A DNA stretch of 64,000 nt from Rubrivivax sp. (GTDB lineage: Bacteria; Pseudomonadota; Gammaproteobacteria; Burkholderiales; Burkholderiaceae_C): the NCBI GenBank assembly GCA_027491255.1, contig JAIXWM010000138.1:31650-95649 (forward strand). The letters run 5' to 3'. The notes under the pieces were generated by a model, which saw only the letters and a program-made list of their open reading frames with translations, was not told where the DNA came from and searched no databases. Below are positions 32,471 to 41,324 of the stretch, piece by piece; position 1 is the first letter of the stretch; the number at the start of each line of letters is the position of its first letter. Position numbers and translations under genes: made by a program.

Positions 32471-34276
32471 TCAGCGCGCCGTGTCCGTGCCCGCGGCGGT
32501 GTCGAACTGCATCGCCGCGAGCCGGGCATACAGCCCGCCGCGGGCGACGAGTTCGTCGTGGCGGCCGATGTCGACGATGCGCCCCTGGTCCATCACGACG
32601 ATGCGGTCGGCGCGCAGCACCGTGGCCAGCCGGTGCGCGATGACCAGCGTCGTGCGACCGCGCATCGCCGATTCCAGCGCCGCCTGCACCATGCGCTCGC
32701 TCTCGGCATCGAGCGCGCTGGTGGCCTCGTCCAGCAGCAGCAGCGGCGGGTTCTTCAGCATCGCGCGCGCGATGCTGATGCGCTGGCGCTGGCCGCCCGA
32801 CAGGCGCACGCCGCGCTCGCCGAGAAAGGTGTCGTAGCCCTCGGGCAGCGCGGCGATGAAGTCGTGCGCGTAGGCCGCGCGCGCCGCGGCCTCGACCTCG
32901 GCGTCGCCCGCGTCGGGGCGGCCGTAGCGGATGTTCTCGCGCGCCGAGGCCGAGAACACCGTGCTGTCCTGCGGCACCAGGCCGGCGCGTCCGCGCAGCT
33001 CGGCCAGCGCGGCCTCGCGCACCGGCACGCCGTCCACGCACACCCGGCCCTGCTGCGCGTCGTAGAAGCGCATCAGCAACTGCAGCACGGTGCTCTTGCC
33101 GGCGCCGCTCGGGCCCACCAGCGCCACCGTCTCGCCGGGCGCGAGCTCGAGCGTGAAGTCCTGCAGCGCGGCCTGGGCCGGCCGCGAGGGGTAGTGGAAG
33201 GTCACGCCTTCGAAGCGCACCGCCGAGCCGCCGCGCACCGGGGGCAGCGCGCGCGGTGCCGGCGGGTCGGCCACCGGCGAGCGCGCGGCCAGCAGCTCCA
33301 TCAGGCGCTCGGTGGCGCCGGCGGCGCGCAGCAGGTCGCCCCAGACCTCGGACAGCACCGCCACCGAGCCGACGAGGATCATCACAAAGAACACCGTCTG
33401 GCCCAGGTGGCCTGCCGTGATGTCACCGCGCAGCACCGCCTGCGTGCCCTGGTACAGACCCCACAGCAGCGCGCCGAAGGTGGCGGTGATGACGAAGGCC
33501 ACGAGCAGCGAGCGCACGCGCGTGCGGCGGCGCGCGGTCTCGAAGGCGGCCTCGGTGGCGCGGTGGAAACGGGTGGCCTCGCGCGCCTCCTGCACATAGC
33601 CCTGCACGACCGGGATCTCGGACAGCACCTCGGCCGCGATGGCGCTGGAGTCGGCGACACGGTCCTGGCTGGCGCGCGACAGCCGGCGCACCCGGCGGCC
33701 GAAGTACAGGCTGGGCAGCACCACCAGCACCAGGATGCCCAGCACCTGGCCCATCACATAGGGGTTGGTGGCCACCAGCATGCCCAGCGCGCCCACGCCC
33801 ATCACGGTGTTGCGCAGCCCCAGGCTCAGCGACGAGCCGACGACGGTCTGCACCAGCGTGGTGTCGGTGGTCAGCCGGCTCAGCACCTCGCCGGTCTGCG
33901 TGGTCTCGAAGAATTCCGGGCTCTGGCGCACCACGTGCGCGTAGACGGCGTCGCGCACGTCGGCGGTGATGCGCTCGCCCAGCCAGGTGACCATGTAGAA
34001 GCGCGCGGCCGAGAACAGCCCGAGCGCCGCGCCCACGCCGAACAGCGCGGCGAAGTGCTCGCGCAGCGCCATCACGCGCTCGCCCGGGTCGGCGGCGACC
34101 AGGCCCTGGTCGATCAGCGACTTCAGCGCCACCGGCAGCAGCAGCGTGCTGCCGGCGGCCAGCGCCAGGAACAGCAGCGCCAGCGCGACGCGGCCGCGGT
34201 AGGGGCGCACGAAGGGCAGCAGGCCGCGCAGCGCGCGCGGGGCCTGGGCGGGGGGGCGGTCGGGACGCTGTGGCAC
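32471..34276 (-). CDS. ABC transporter, fused permease and ATPase (MsbA/LmrA type)
   Basis: From GTG 34276 the product is 601 residues, a half-transporter that would work as a homodimer. Residues about 20-310 hold six membrane helices. The ATPase has Walker A GPSGAGKST near 387, signature LSGGQRQR near 491, Walker B LLLLDEATSALD, and the switch IAHRLATV. The architecture fits exporters of lipids or drugs; the substrate cannot be read from the sequence. The start is uncertain because the GTG lacks a strong ribosome-binding site and only 45 bases separate it from the divergent LysR gene. Confidence 0.88.
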   Translation of the reverse strand: MPQRPDRPPAQAPRALRGLLPFVRPYRGRVALALLFLALAAGSTLLLPVALKSLIDQGLVAADPGERVMALREHFAALFGVGAALGLFSAARFYMVTWLGERITADVRDAVYAHVVRQSPEFFETTQTGEVLSRLTTDTTLVQTVVGSSLSLGLRNTVMGVGALGMLVATNPYVMGQVLGILVLVVLPSLYFGRRVRRLSRASQDRVADSSAIAAEVLSEIPVVQGYVQEAREATRFHRATEAAFETARRRTRVRSLLVAFVITATFGALLWGLYQGTQAVLRGDITAGHLGQTVFFVMILVGSVAVLSEVWGDLLRAAGATERLMELLAARSPVADPPAPRALPPVRGGSAVRFEGVTFHYPSRPAQAALQDFTLELAPGETVALVGPSGAGKSTVLQLLMRFYDAQQGRVCVDGVPVREAALAELRGRAGLVPQDSTVFSASARENIRYGRPDAGDAEVEAAARAAYAHDFIAALPEGYDTFLGERGVRLSGGQRQRISIARAMLKNPPLLLLDEATSALDAESERMVQAALESAMRGRTTLVIAHRLATVLRADRIVVMDQGRIVDIGRHDELVARGGLYARLAAMQFDTAAGTDTAR

Positions 34277-34321
34277 GGGCGGCAGTCTATCGGGGTCGCG
34301 CCGCGCTACGATGGACCGACC

Positions 34322-35209
34322 ATGAACCTGCATCAACTCCAGACCTTCGTGCGGGTGGCCGAGCTGGGCAGCTTCAGCAAGGCCGCGCTGGTGCTGGGCA
34401 TCGCGCAGCCCGCGCTCAGCCGTCAGGTGCGCCAGCTCGAGGTCGGGCTGCGGGCGACGCTGCTGCTGCGCACCGGCCGCGGCGTGGCGCTGACCGAGGC
34501 CGGGCGGCGCCTGTTCGAGCACGCGGTGGGCATCCTGCAGCTCGTCGCCAGGGCTGAGGAGGCGGTGAGCGACAGCCGCGGCGAGCCGGCCGGGCGCATC
34601 GTGGTCGGCATCCCGCCGAGCATCGCGCGCCAGCTCTCCGTGGCCCTGGTCGAGGCCTTCGAGCGGCATTTCCCGCAGGCCCGGCTGGCCATCGTCGAAG
34701 GCCTGTCGGCGCACGTGGCGGAGTGGATCGCCACCGGCCGCGTGGACCTGGGCCTGCTGCACAACCCCGAGCCGCAACCGGCGCTCGAAACCGAGCCGGT
34801 GCACGCCGAAGAACTGCATCTGGTCAGCGCCCCCGGCGCGCCGGCCGGTGAGGTGCGCCTGGAGGACCTGGCGCGCTACCCGCTGGTGATCCCCGAGCGC
34901 TCGCACGCGATCCGGCGCCTGCTCGAGGCCCGCGCCGCGGCGGCCGGCGTGCGGCTCGACATCGCCTGGGAGATCTCCAGCGTGCCGGCGATCCTGGAAC
35001 TGGTGCGCAGCGGCCACGGGCACGCGGTGCTCGGCCCGAGCGCGGTGTCCGGGCCGGCCGGCGAGGGCCTGCGCGTGCGCCGCATCGGCACGCCGCCGAT
35101 CGTGAACACGCTGTTCCTGGCGGCGGCCGCCGCACGGCCTGCCACGCCGCTGCAGCAGCAGTTCCGGCTCGTTGTGCGGCAGCTCATCTCCGCTACATTC
35201 ACCCGGTGA
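34322..35209 (+). CDS. LysR-family regulator, probable controller of the quinate/protocatechuate genes
   Basis: From ATG 34322 the product is 295 residues. The HTH reads NLHQLQTFVRVAELGSFSKA and IAQPALSRQVRQLE, and the effector domain starts near residue 90 (GRIVVGIPPSIARQLS). It is the first gene of the cluster that leads through dehydroquinase and dehydroshikimate dehydratase into protocatechuate 4,5-cleavage. LigR, the known regulator of that pathway in Sphingobium, is also a LysR protein, which makes a similar role likely but unproven. Confidence 0.85.
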   Translation: MNLHQLQTFVRVAELGSFSKAALVLGIAQPALSRQVRQLEVGLRATLLLRTGRGVALTEAGRRLFEHAVGILQLVARAEEAVSDSRGEPAGRIVVGIPPSIARQLSVALVEAFERHFPQARLAIVEGLSAHVAEWIATGRVDLGLLHNPEPQPALETEPVHAEELHLVSAPGAPAGEVRLEDLARYPLVIPERSHAIRRLLEARAAAAGVRLDIAWEISSVPAILELVRSGHGHAVLGPSAVSGPAGEGLRVRRIGTPPIVNTLFLAAAAARPATPLQQQFRLVVRQLISATFTR

Positions 35210-35270
35210 CCCCCGGTCCGGGGCGTGTCGCCCTGTCGCGCCCGGCCACAACCACCCTGCGGATACACCG

Positions 35271-35720
35271 ATGAAGATCCTCGCACTCCACGGCATCAAC
35301 CTCAACATGTTCGGCAAGCGCGACCCGAAGCAATACGGGACGACCACGCTGGCCGAGATCGACGCGCAACTGCAGGCGCTCGGGCGCGAGCTCGGCGTCG
35401 ACGTGGAGTGCTTCCAGACCAACATCGAGGGCGAGATGGCCGGCCGCATCCACCGCGCGCATGCCGAGGGTGTCGACGCGGTCGTGATCAATGCCGGCGC
35501 CTGGACGCACTACAGCTGGGGTCTGCGCGACGCGCTGGCCATCCTGGCCTGCCCGATCGTCGAGGTCCACATGTCCAACGTGCATGCGCGCGAGCCCTTC
35601 CGGCACGTCTCGGTGTTCTCGGAGATCGTGCGCGGCCAGATCTGCGGCTTCGGCGTCGACAGCTACCTGCTGGGCCTGCGCGCCGCCGTGTCCGCGGCCC
35701 GCGCCGCCCGGGCGAACTGA
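35271..35720 (+). CDS. aroQ: Type II 3-dehydroquinate dehydratase, divergent and probably catabolic
   Basis: The 149-residue length and order of motifs fit type II dehydroquinase, a cytoplasmic dodecamer that turns 3-dehydroquinate into 3-dehydroshikimate. The N-terminus reads HGINLNMFGKRDPKQYG rather than the usual NGPNLNLLGxRxPxxYG, keeping the catalytic Arg and Tyr. INAGAWTHYSW and EVHMSNVHAREPFRHVS cover the other active-site loops. The divergent loops and the neighbouring shikimate dehydrogenase and dehydroshikimate dehydratase genes suggest use in quinate/shikimate breakdown rather than aromatic amino acid synthesis. Confidence 0.85.
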   Translation: MKILALHGINLNMFGKRDPKQYGTTTLAEIDAQLQALGRELGVDVECFQTNIEGEMAGRIHRAHAEGVDAVVINAGAWTHYSWGLRDALAILACPIVEVHMSNVHAREPFRHVSVFSEIVRGQICGFGVDSYLLGLRAAVSAARAARAN

Positions 35721-35811
35721 GTCAGCGCCCTGCGACGCGCCGGCCGGCTGCCCCGGGGCCCCCCCCCGGGCGCCCCGACTTCCCCGCCGACCCTTCGAGT
35801 TCACAGACACC

Positions 35812-36648
35812 ATGCGCATCGACGGCCACACCGAGCTGCTCGCCCACATCGGCTACCCCACGCACACCTTCAAGGCGCCGCTGATCTACAACCCCTACTT
35901 CGGGCAGGCCGGCATCAACGCGGTCGTCGTGCCGATGGGGTGCCGGGCCGAGGCCTTCCCGGCGCTGCTGCGATCGCTGTTCGCGCTGGAGAACATCCGC
36001 GGCGCGCTGATCACGATGCCGCACAAGGTCAGCGTGGTCGGCCTGCTCGACGAGGTGTCGCCCACCGTGAGGGTGGCCGGGGCCTGCAACGCCGTGCGGC
36101 GTGACGCGTCGGGCCGGCTGGTGGGCGACATGTTCGACGGCGAGGGCTTCGTGCGCGGTGTGCGCCGCAAGGGCGTGGAGCCGCGCGGCGCGCGGGTGCT
36201 GGTCGTCGGCTCGGGCGGGGTGGGCTCGGCCATTGCGGCCTCGTTCGCCGCCGCAGGTGTCGCCGCGCTGAGCCTGTTCGACCTGCGCGCCGAGTCGGCC
36301 GATCACCTGGCTGCGCGCCTGCGCGAGCACTACCCAGCCGTCGAGGTGCGCACGGGCTCGAACGACCCCGCCGGCCACGACATCGTCGTCAATGCGACGC
36401 CGCTGGGCATGGACCTGGGCGACCCGCTGCCGCTGGACGTCTCGCGGCTGGCGCCGACCACCTTCGTCGGCGAGGTCGTGATGCGCCAGCAGATGACGGC
36501 CTTCCTGCAGGCGGCGCAGGCGCGCGGCTGCCGCTTCCAGGTCGGCACCGACATGCTGTTCGAGCAGATCCCGGCCTACCTCGAATTCTTCGGCCTGCCC
36601 ACGACGAGCGCAGAAGTGCTGCGCAGCGTGGCGACAATCGGGCCCTGA
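35812..36648 (+). CDS. Shikimate/quinate dehydrogenase-like protein
   Basis: The 278-residue product has the AroE pattern: catalytic Lys in LITMPHKVSV, Asn in GACNAVRR, Asp in GDMFDGEGFV, and the dinucleotide loop VVGSGGVGSA. After beta-2 it has SLFDLRAES, where the Asp replaces the Asn-Arg-Thr that gives biosynthetic AroE its NADP preference. That points to NAD and to a catabolic oxidising role, as in quinate/shikimate dehydrogenases. It lies between dehydroquinase and the dehydroshikimate dehydratase genes. A nine-C tract sits 45 bases upstream of its start. Confidence 0.85.
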   Translation: MRIDGHTELLAHIGYPTHTFKAPLIYNPYFGQAGINAVVVPMGCRAEAFPALLRSLFALENIRGALITMPHKVSVVGLLDEVSPTVRVAGACNAVRRDASGRLVGDMFDGEGFVRGVRRKGVEPRGARVLVVGSGGVGSAIAASFAAAGVAALSLFDLRAESADHLAARLREHYPAVEVRTGSNDPAGHDIVVNATPLGMDLGDPLPLDVSRLAPTTFVGEVVMRQQMTAFLQAAQARGCRFQVGTDMLFEQIPAYLEFFGLPTTSAEVLRSVATIGP

Positions 36649-36674
36649 AACCCAGCACCCTGCGGGAGCGACCG

Positions 36675-37547
36675 ATGAACACCCCAGCCGAACGCGAAGC
36701 GCTGAGCGACCTGTCCAACCCGATGGGTCTGGAGGGCGTCGAGTACCTCGAGTACCGGACCTCCAAGCCGCAGGCCCTCGGGCACGTGCTCGAGCTGATG
36801 GGCTTCCGGCCCGTGGCGCGCCACCGCTCGCGCGAGGTGCTGCTGTACCGGCAGGGGCCGATGAACGTGATCATCAACGCCCACGCCGGCTCGGGCAGCC
36901 ACGCCCAGCCGCTGCCCGAGACGCCGGCGATCGCCGCAATCGCGCTGCGCGTGCGCGACGCCGCCGCCGCCCACGCCCGCGCGCTCGAGCTCGGTGCCTG
37001 GGACGTGCCGGTGCGCGTGGCGCCGATGGAGCTGCACATCCCGGCGATCCACGGCGTGGGCGCGACGCGCATCTACTTCGTCGACCGCCACCGCGAGTTC
37101 TCGATCTACGACGTCGACTTCGTGCCCATCCCGGGCGTCGACCCGCGCCCGCCCGCGCTGGCTGGTCTGTGCTGGTTCGGCGTGGTGCAGTACATCGGCG
37201 CCGGCCGCACGGCCGACTGGATCGAGTTCTACCGCGAGCTGTTCGGTTTTACCGAACTCGGCGAGGACCGCGAGACCGGCGTGCTGCCCAAGGGCAGCGT
37301 CCTCGCCAGCCCCGACGGCAGCCTGCAGCTGCAGCTGATCGAGCCCGACAGCCTGGTCGAGGACGGCGGCGAGCACTTCCAGCGCGTCGCGTTCGGCGCC
37401 CCCGACGTGCCGGCCGCGGCGGCGGTGCTGCGCGCGCGCGGCGTGCACTTCGTCGAGACCGAGCGCCTGCACGTCGAGGCGCGCGGCGCGCTGACCCAGA
37501 GCTGGCTCGGCGGCCTGATGTTCGAGCTGATCCACGTGCCGGCCTGA
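36675..37547 (+). CDS. VOC-family protein resembling 4-hydroxyphenylpyruvate dioxygenase; separate counterpart of the QuiC C-terminal half
   Basis: The 290-residue product has two VOC modules. The first is GLEGVEYLEYRTSKPQALGH to about residue 155, and the second begins IGAGRTADWIEFYRELFG and ends LMFELIHVPA with the usual metal Glu. HPPD itself is about 350 residues. In Pseudomonas-type QuiC, a TIM-barrel 3-dehydroshikimate dehydratase is fused to just such an HPPD-like domain. Here the barrel is the next gene, 15 bases away, in reversed order. A role supporting protocatechuate formation is likely, and a stand-alone dioxygenase cannot be excluded. Confidence 0.78.
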   Translation: MNTPAEREALSDLSNPMGLEGVEYLEYRTSKPQALGHVLELMGFRPVARHRSREVLLYRQGPMNVIINAHAGSGSHAQPLPETPAIAAIALRVRDAAAAHARALELGAWDVPVRVAPMELHIPAIHGVGATRIYFVDRHREFSIYDVDFVPIPGVDPRPPALAGLCWFGVVQYIGAGRTADWIEFYRELFGFTELGEDRETGVLPKGSVLASPDGSLQLQLIEPDSLVEDGGEHFQRVAFGAPDVPAAAAVLRARGVHFVETERLHVEARGALTQSWLGGLMFELIHVPA

Positions 37548-37561
37548 GCGCGGAGGCGACG

Positions 37562-38473
37562 ATGTTCATCCGCGACTTCGGGCTCGACACGATCACGCTG
37601 GCCGGTGCGCTGCCGGGCAAGCTGCAGGCCATCCGCGAGGCGGGCTTCTCCCAGGTGATGCTGTCGGCGCGGGACCTCGCCGGCCATGCCGGCGGTATCG
37701 ACGACGCGGTGGCCTGCGTGCGCTCGAGCGGCCTGCGCGTCACCGGCTTCCAGGTGCTGCGCGACTTCGAGGGCCTGTCGGGACACCTGCACGGCTACAA
37801 GGTCGACGTCGCCAAGAGCATGATCGCGATGTGCAAGGCGGTCGGCGCGCCGCTGCTGCTGGCCTGCTCGTCGACCTCGCAGCACGCCACGGCCGAGGTC
37901 GGCGCGATCGCCCGCGACCTGCGCAAGCTCGCGATGCTGGCGCTGCCGCACGGCATCAAGGTGGTCTACGAGGGCCTGTCATGGGGCCGCCACATCAACG
38001 AGTACACGACCGCCTGGCAGGCGGTGCAGCTGGCCGACATGCCGAATCTGGGGCTGGCGATCGACTCCTACCACCTGTTCGCGACGAAGACGCCGATGGA
38101 CGGGCTGGACGAGGTCGACCCGGGCAAGATCTTCTTCGTGCAGCTGTCGGACTTCATGTGGAACGAGGTCCGCACGCCCGAGGAGCGCATGGCCACGGCG
38201 CGCACCTTCCGCGTCTTTCCGGGCGAAGGCGTGCACACCGAGATGCTGATCGAGCTGGTGCTGAAGCTGGACCGCATGGGCTATGCGGGCGACTACAGCT
38301 TCGAGGTCTTCAACGACGACTACCAGCAGATGCCGCCGGCCGTGGTGGCCGAGCGCGGACGCCGCGCCGCCGAGTGGCTGGCCGAGGACGTGCTGCGCCG
38401 CTCGGTGCCGCTGCCGCACGAAGGCCGGATGGACCGCATGGGCGCGCTGGCCCGGCGTTCGGGCCCGCTGTGA
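37562..38473 (+). CDS. TIM-barrel 3-dehydroshikimate dehydratase (QuiC N-terminal type)
   Basis: The 303-residue product is a xylose-isomerase-like TIM barrel. The four metal ligands expected of bacterial dehydroshikimate dehydratases can be read at Glu137 (VVYEGLSWG), Asp168 (LAIDSYHLF), Gln194 (FFVQLSDFM) and Glu248 (YSFEVFNDDY). It would convert 3-dehydroshikimate to protocatechuate, linking the dehydroquinase and dehydrogenase genes before it to the ring-cleavage genes after it. A generic sugar-phosphate isomerase/epimerase is the fallback reading. Confidence 0.82.
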   Translation: MFIRDFGLDTITLAGALPGKLQAIREAGFSQVMLSARDLAGHAGGIDDAVACVRSSGLRVTGFQVLRDFEGLSGHLHGYKVDVAKSMIAMCKAVGAPLLLACSSTSQHATAEVGAIARDLRKLAMLALPHGIKVVYEGLSWGRHINEYTTAWQAVQLADMPNLGLAIDSYHLFATKTPMDGLDEVDPGKIFFVQLSDFMWNEVRTPEERMATARTFRVFPGEGVHTEMLIELVLKLDRMGYAGDYSFEVFNDDYQQMPPAVVAERGRRAAEWLAEDVLRRSVPLPHEGRMDRMGALARRSGPL

Positions 38474-38492
38474 ATGACCGGCCGTCGGCAAG

Positions 38493-38509
38493 TATGCTGA
38501 ACAGGCATA
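38493..38509. promoter_or_regulatory. Inverted repeat ahead of the ligJ operon
   Basis: TATGC-N7-GCATA is a perfect dyad in the 122-base gap before ligJ, about 87 bases upstream of its start. The size suits a LysR-type site, but the match to any given regulator cannot be tested here. Confidence 0.3.
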
Positions 38510-38595
38510 GCTGCTAGCCAGCCATACCATCTTCCGCCGGTTCTCGGGTGTCCCGACAATCCGGCCACCACGCATTCTTTCCCGGAGGGCTTCCC

Positions 38596-39624
38596 GTGAT
38601 CATCGACTGCCACGGCCACTACACCACCGCGCCCAAGGCGCTGGAGACCTGGCGCAACCAGCAGATCGCCGGCATCAAGGACCCCGCGGCCATGCCGAAG
38701 GCGGCCGACCTGCGCATCAGCGACGACGAGCTGCGCGAGACGATCGAAACCAACCAGCTGCGCCTGATGCGCCAGCGCGGCTCGGACCTGACGATCTTCA
38801 GCCCGCGCGCCAGCTTCATGGCCCACCACATCGGCGACTTTCAGGTCAGCGCCACCTGGGCGGCGATCTGCAACGAGCTGTGCTTCCGTGTCAGCCGCCT
38901 CTTCCCCGAGCACTTCGTGCCCGCGGCGATGCTGCCGCAGAGCCCGGGCGTGGACCCGGCCACCTGCATCCCCGAGCTGGTGAAGTGCGTCGAGCAGTAC
39001 GGCAACGTCGCGCTCAACCTGAACCCCGACCCCTCGGGTGGCCACTGGACCAGCCCGCCGCTGACCGACCGCCACTGGTACCCCATCTACGAGAAGATGG
39101 TCGAGTACGACATCCCGGCGATGGTGCACGTCAGCACGAGCTGCAACGCCTGCTTCCACACCACCGGGGCGCACTACATCAACGCCGACACCACCGCCTT
39201 CATGCAGCTGATCCAGGGCGACCTCTTCAAGGACTTCCCGACGCTGAAGTTCATCGTGCCGCACGGCGGCGGCGCCGCGCCCTACCACTGGGGCCGCTAC
39301 CGCGGCCTGGCGCAGGAGCTGAAGAAGCCGCTGCTGCAGGAACACCTGCTGAACAACGTGTTCTTCGACACCTGCGTGTACCACCAGCCGGGCATCGACC
39401 TGCTGACCAAGGTGATTCCGGTCGACAACATCCTGTTCGCCAGCGAGATGATCGGCGCGGTGCGCGGCATCGACCCCGAGACCGGCTTCAACTTCGACGA
39501 TACCAAGCGCTACATCGAGGCCAGCACCCAGCTGACGCCGGCGCAGAAGCAGCAGATCTACGAGGGCAACGCACGGCGCGTCTACCCCCGGCTGGATGCG
39601 GCGCTGAAGGCGCAGGGGCGCTGA
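38596..39624 (+). CDS. ligJ: 4-oxalomesaconate hydratase
   Basis: From GTG 38596, with GGAGG seven bases ahead, the product is 342 residues. The amidohydrolase-fold N-terminus IIDCHGHYTTAPKALE carries His6 and His8, the zinc ligands known in LigJ. Further conserved regions are HVSTSCNACFHTTGAHY, FIVPHGGGAAPYHWGR and LFASEMIGAVRG. It hydrates 4-oxalomesaconate to 4-carboxy-4-hydroxy-2-oxoadipate. Gene order ligJ-ligK-(DUF1932)-ligI-ligABC follows the Comamonas pmdEFDABC order. A regulatory gap of 122 bases precedes it, so it may head its own operon. Confidence 0.92.
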   Translation: MIIDCHGHYTTAPKALETWRNQQIAGIKDPAAMPKAADLRISDDELRETIETNQLRLMRQRGSDLTIFSPRASFMAHHIGDFQVSATWAAICNELCFRVSRLFPEHFVPAAMLPQSPGVDPATCIPELVKCVEQYGNVALNLNPDPSGGHWTSPPLTDRHWYPIYEKMVEYDIPAMVHVSTSCNACFHTTGAHYINADTTAFMQLIQGDLFKDFPTLKFIVPHGGGAAPYHWGRYRGLAQELKKPLLQEHLLNNVFFDTCVYHQPGIDLLTKVIPVDNILFASEMIGAVRGIDPETGFNFDDTKRYIEASTQLTPAQKQQIYEGNARRVYPRLDAALKAQGR

Positions 39625-39669
39625 GCGCCGCGCCCGGCCCGGCGATACCCCCTACGAGGAGAGACCCCC

Positions 39670-40365
39670 ATGCAAGGACACCCCCAGGAACTCGGCGTCG
39701 TGCGGCGCCGCATCGAGCGCGCCGAGCGCGTGGCGACCGACCGGCTGGCCGCCTACGGCAGCGCCACCGTGCACGAGGCCATGGGCCGGCTCGGGCTGAT
39801 GCAGCCCTACATGCGGCCCATCTACCCCGGCGCCCAGGTCTCGGGCACGGCGGTGACGGTGCTGCTGCACCCGGGCGACAACTGGATGATGCACGTCGTG
39901 GCCGAGCAGATCCAGCCCGGCGACATCGTGGTGGCGGCCATCACCGCCGCGTGCACCGACGGCTACTTCGGCGACCTGCTCGCGACCTCGTTCAAGGCGC
40001 GCGGCGCGCGCGCGCTGGTCATCGACGCCGGCGTGCGCGACGTGAAGACGCTCACCGAGATGGGCTTCCCGGTCTGGAGCAAGGCCATCAGCTCCAAGGG
40101 CACGGTCAAGGCCACGCTGGGCTCTGTCAACGTGCCGGTGGTCTGCGCCGGGGCGGCGGTGAACCCGGGCGACGCCATCGTGGCCGATGATGACGGCGTG
40201 GTCGTGGTGCCGGCGGGCATCGTGCAGGCCGTGGCCGAGGCCGCCGCTGCGCGCGAGGCCAACGAGGGCGACAAGCGCAAGCGCCTGGCCGCGGGCGAGA
40301 TCGGCCTGGACATGTACAAGATGCGCGAGGCCCTGCAGAAGGCGGGCCTGCGCTACATCGACTGA
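39670..40365 (+). CDS. ligK: 4-carboxy-4-hydroxy-2-oxoadipate aldolase / oxaloacetate decarboxylase
   Basis: The 231-residue product belongs to the RraA-like class II aldolases. It shows GSATVHEAMGRLGLM at the N-terminus and the catalytic ALVIDAGVRDVKTL segment with the Arg-Asp pair, plus the metal-region Asp residues of AACTDGYFGD. It splits 4-carboxy-4-hydroxy-2-oxoadipate into pyruvate and oxaloacetate, the last step of protocatechuate 4,5-cleavage. It lies 45 bases after ligJ with GAGGAGAG ahead of its ATG. Confidence 0.92.
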   Translation: MQGHPQELGVVRRRIERAERVATDRLAAYGSATVHEAMGRLGLMQPYMRPIYPGAQVSGTAVTVLLHPGDNWMMHVVAEQIQPGDIVVAAITAACTDGYFGDLLATSFKARGARALVIDAGVRDVKTLTEMGFPVWSKAISSKGTVKATLGSVNVPVVCAGAAVNPGDAIVADDDGVVVVPAGIVQAVAEAAAAREANEGDKRKRLAAGEIGLDMYKMREALQKAGLRYID

Positions 40366-40377
40366 ACGACGGTGACC

Positions 40378-41286
40378 ATGCAGATCGCGATCATCGGTTT
40401 CGGCGAGGTCGGCCGCATCCTGGCCGAGGACCTGCGCGCGCAGGACGTGCCCGTCACCGCCTTCGACCTGAAGCTGCGCGGCGAGGCCGGTGAGGCGATG
40501 CGCGAGCACGCGCTGCGGCTTGGCGTCCATCTGGCCGGGTCGCATGAGCAGGCCGTGGCCGGCGCCGATCTCGTCATCAGCGCGGTCACGGCCAGCCAGG
40601 CGGTGCCGGTGGCGCAGGCCTGCGCGCCGGCGCTGCAGGCCGGCGCCTTCTTCCTCGACTTCAACTCCGCCTCGCCGGGCGCCAAGATCCGCGCCGCCGC
40701 CCTGGTGGACGCCGCCGGCGGGCGCTACGTGGAAGGCGCGGTGATGACCTCGGTGCCGCCCTACCGCATCAAGGTGCCGCTGCTGCTGGGCGGCCCGCAC
40801 GGCCCGGTGCTGCAGCCGCGGCTGAACGCACTCGGCTTCGACGCCAAGGTCGCGAGCGAGAAGCTCGGCGTGGCCTCGGCCACCAAGATGTGCCGCAGCG
40901 TGATGATCAAGGGCCTGGAGGCGATGGTGATCGAGAGCTTCACCGCCGCGCGCCACTACGGCGTCGAGGACGCGGTGATCGCCTCGCTGCGCGAGACCTT
41001 CCCCGGCATCGACTGGGAGAAGCAGGGCGCCTACTTCTTCCAGCGCGTGATCGAGCACGGCCGCCGCCGCAGCGAGGAGGTGCGCGAAGTCGCCGAAACG
41101 GTGCGCGAGGCCGGCCTCGAGCCCTGGTCGGCCAGCGGCACCGCCGAGCGCCAGGCCTGGGTGGCCGACCTGGCCGACGCCGGCCTGTTCGGCCGCCGGG
41201 GCGAACCCGGCTTCGCCCGCAGCGCCGACTGGCGCGACGAGGCCGACCGCCTGCTGGCGCACGCGAACCGGCGCAAGGATTGCTGA
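40378..41286 (+). CDS. NAD(P)-dependent dehydrogenase, DUF1932 type, of unknown substrate
   Basis: ATG 40378 (or GTG 40372) starts a 302-residue protein related to 3-hydroxyisobutyrate and 6-phosphogluconate dehydrogenases. It has the Rossmann motif IAIIGFGEVGRILAEDL and a conserved FFLDFNSASPGAK. The catalytic-Lys region reads SATKMCRSVMIKGLEAM, leading into the DUF1932 all-helical domain. It lies within the protocatechuate cluster between ligK and ligI with only 12 bases before it. No step of the known pathway needs it, so it may oxidise a side product or a second substrate such as a gallate-derived acid. Confidence 0.75.
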   Translation: MQIAIIGFGEVGRILAEDLRAQDVPVTAFDLKLRGEAGEAMREHALRLGVHLAGSHEQAVAGADLVISAVTASQAVPVAQACAPALQAGAFFLDFNSASPGAKIRAAALVDAAGGRYVEGAVMTSVPPYRIKVPLLLGGPHGPVLQPRLNALGFDAKVASEKLGVASATKMCRSVMIKGLEAMVIESFTAARHYGVEDAVIASLRETFPGIDWEKQGAYFFQRVIEHGRRRSEEVREVAETVREAGLEPWSASGTAERQAWVADLADAGLFGRRGEPGFARSADWRDEADRLLAHANRRKDC

Positions 41287-41324
41287 ACCGACATCACCAC
41301 CGCCCCGCCCGGGGCCGCCGCGAG

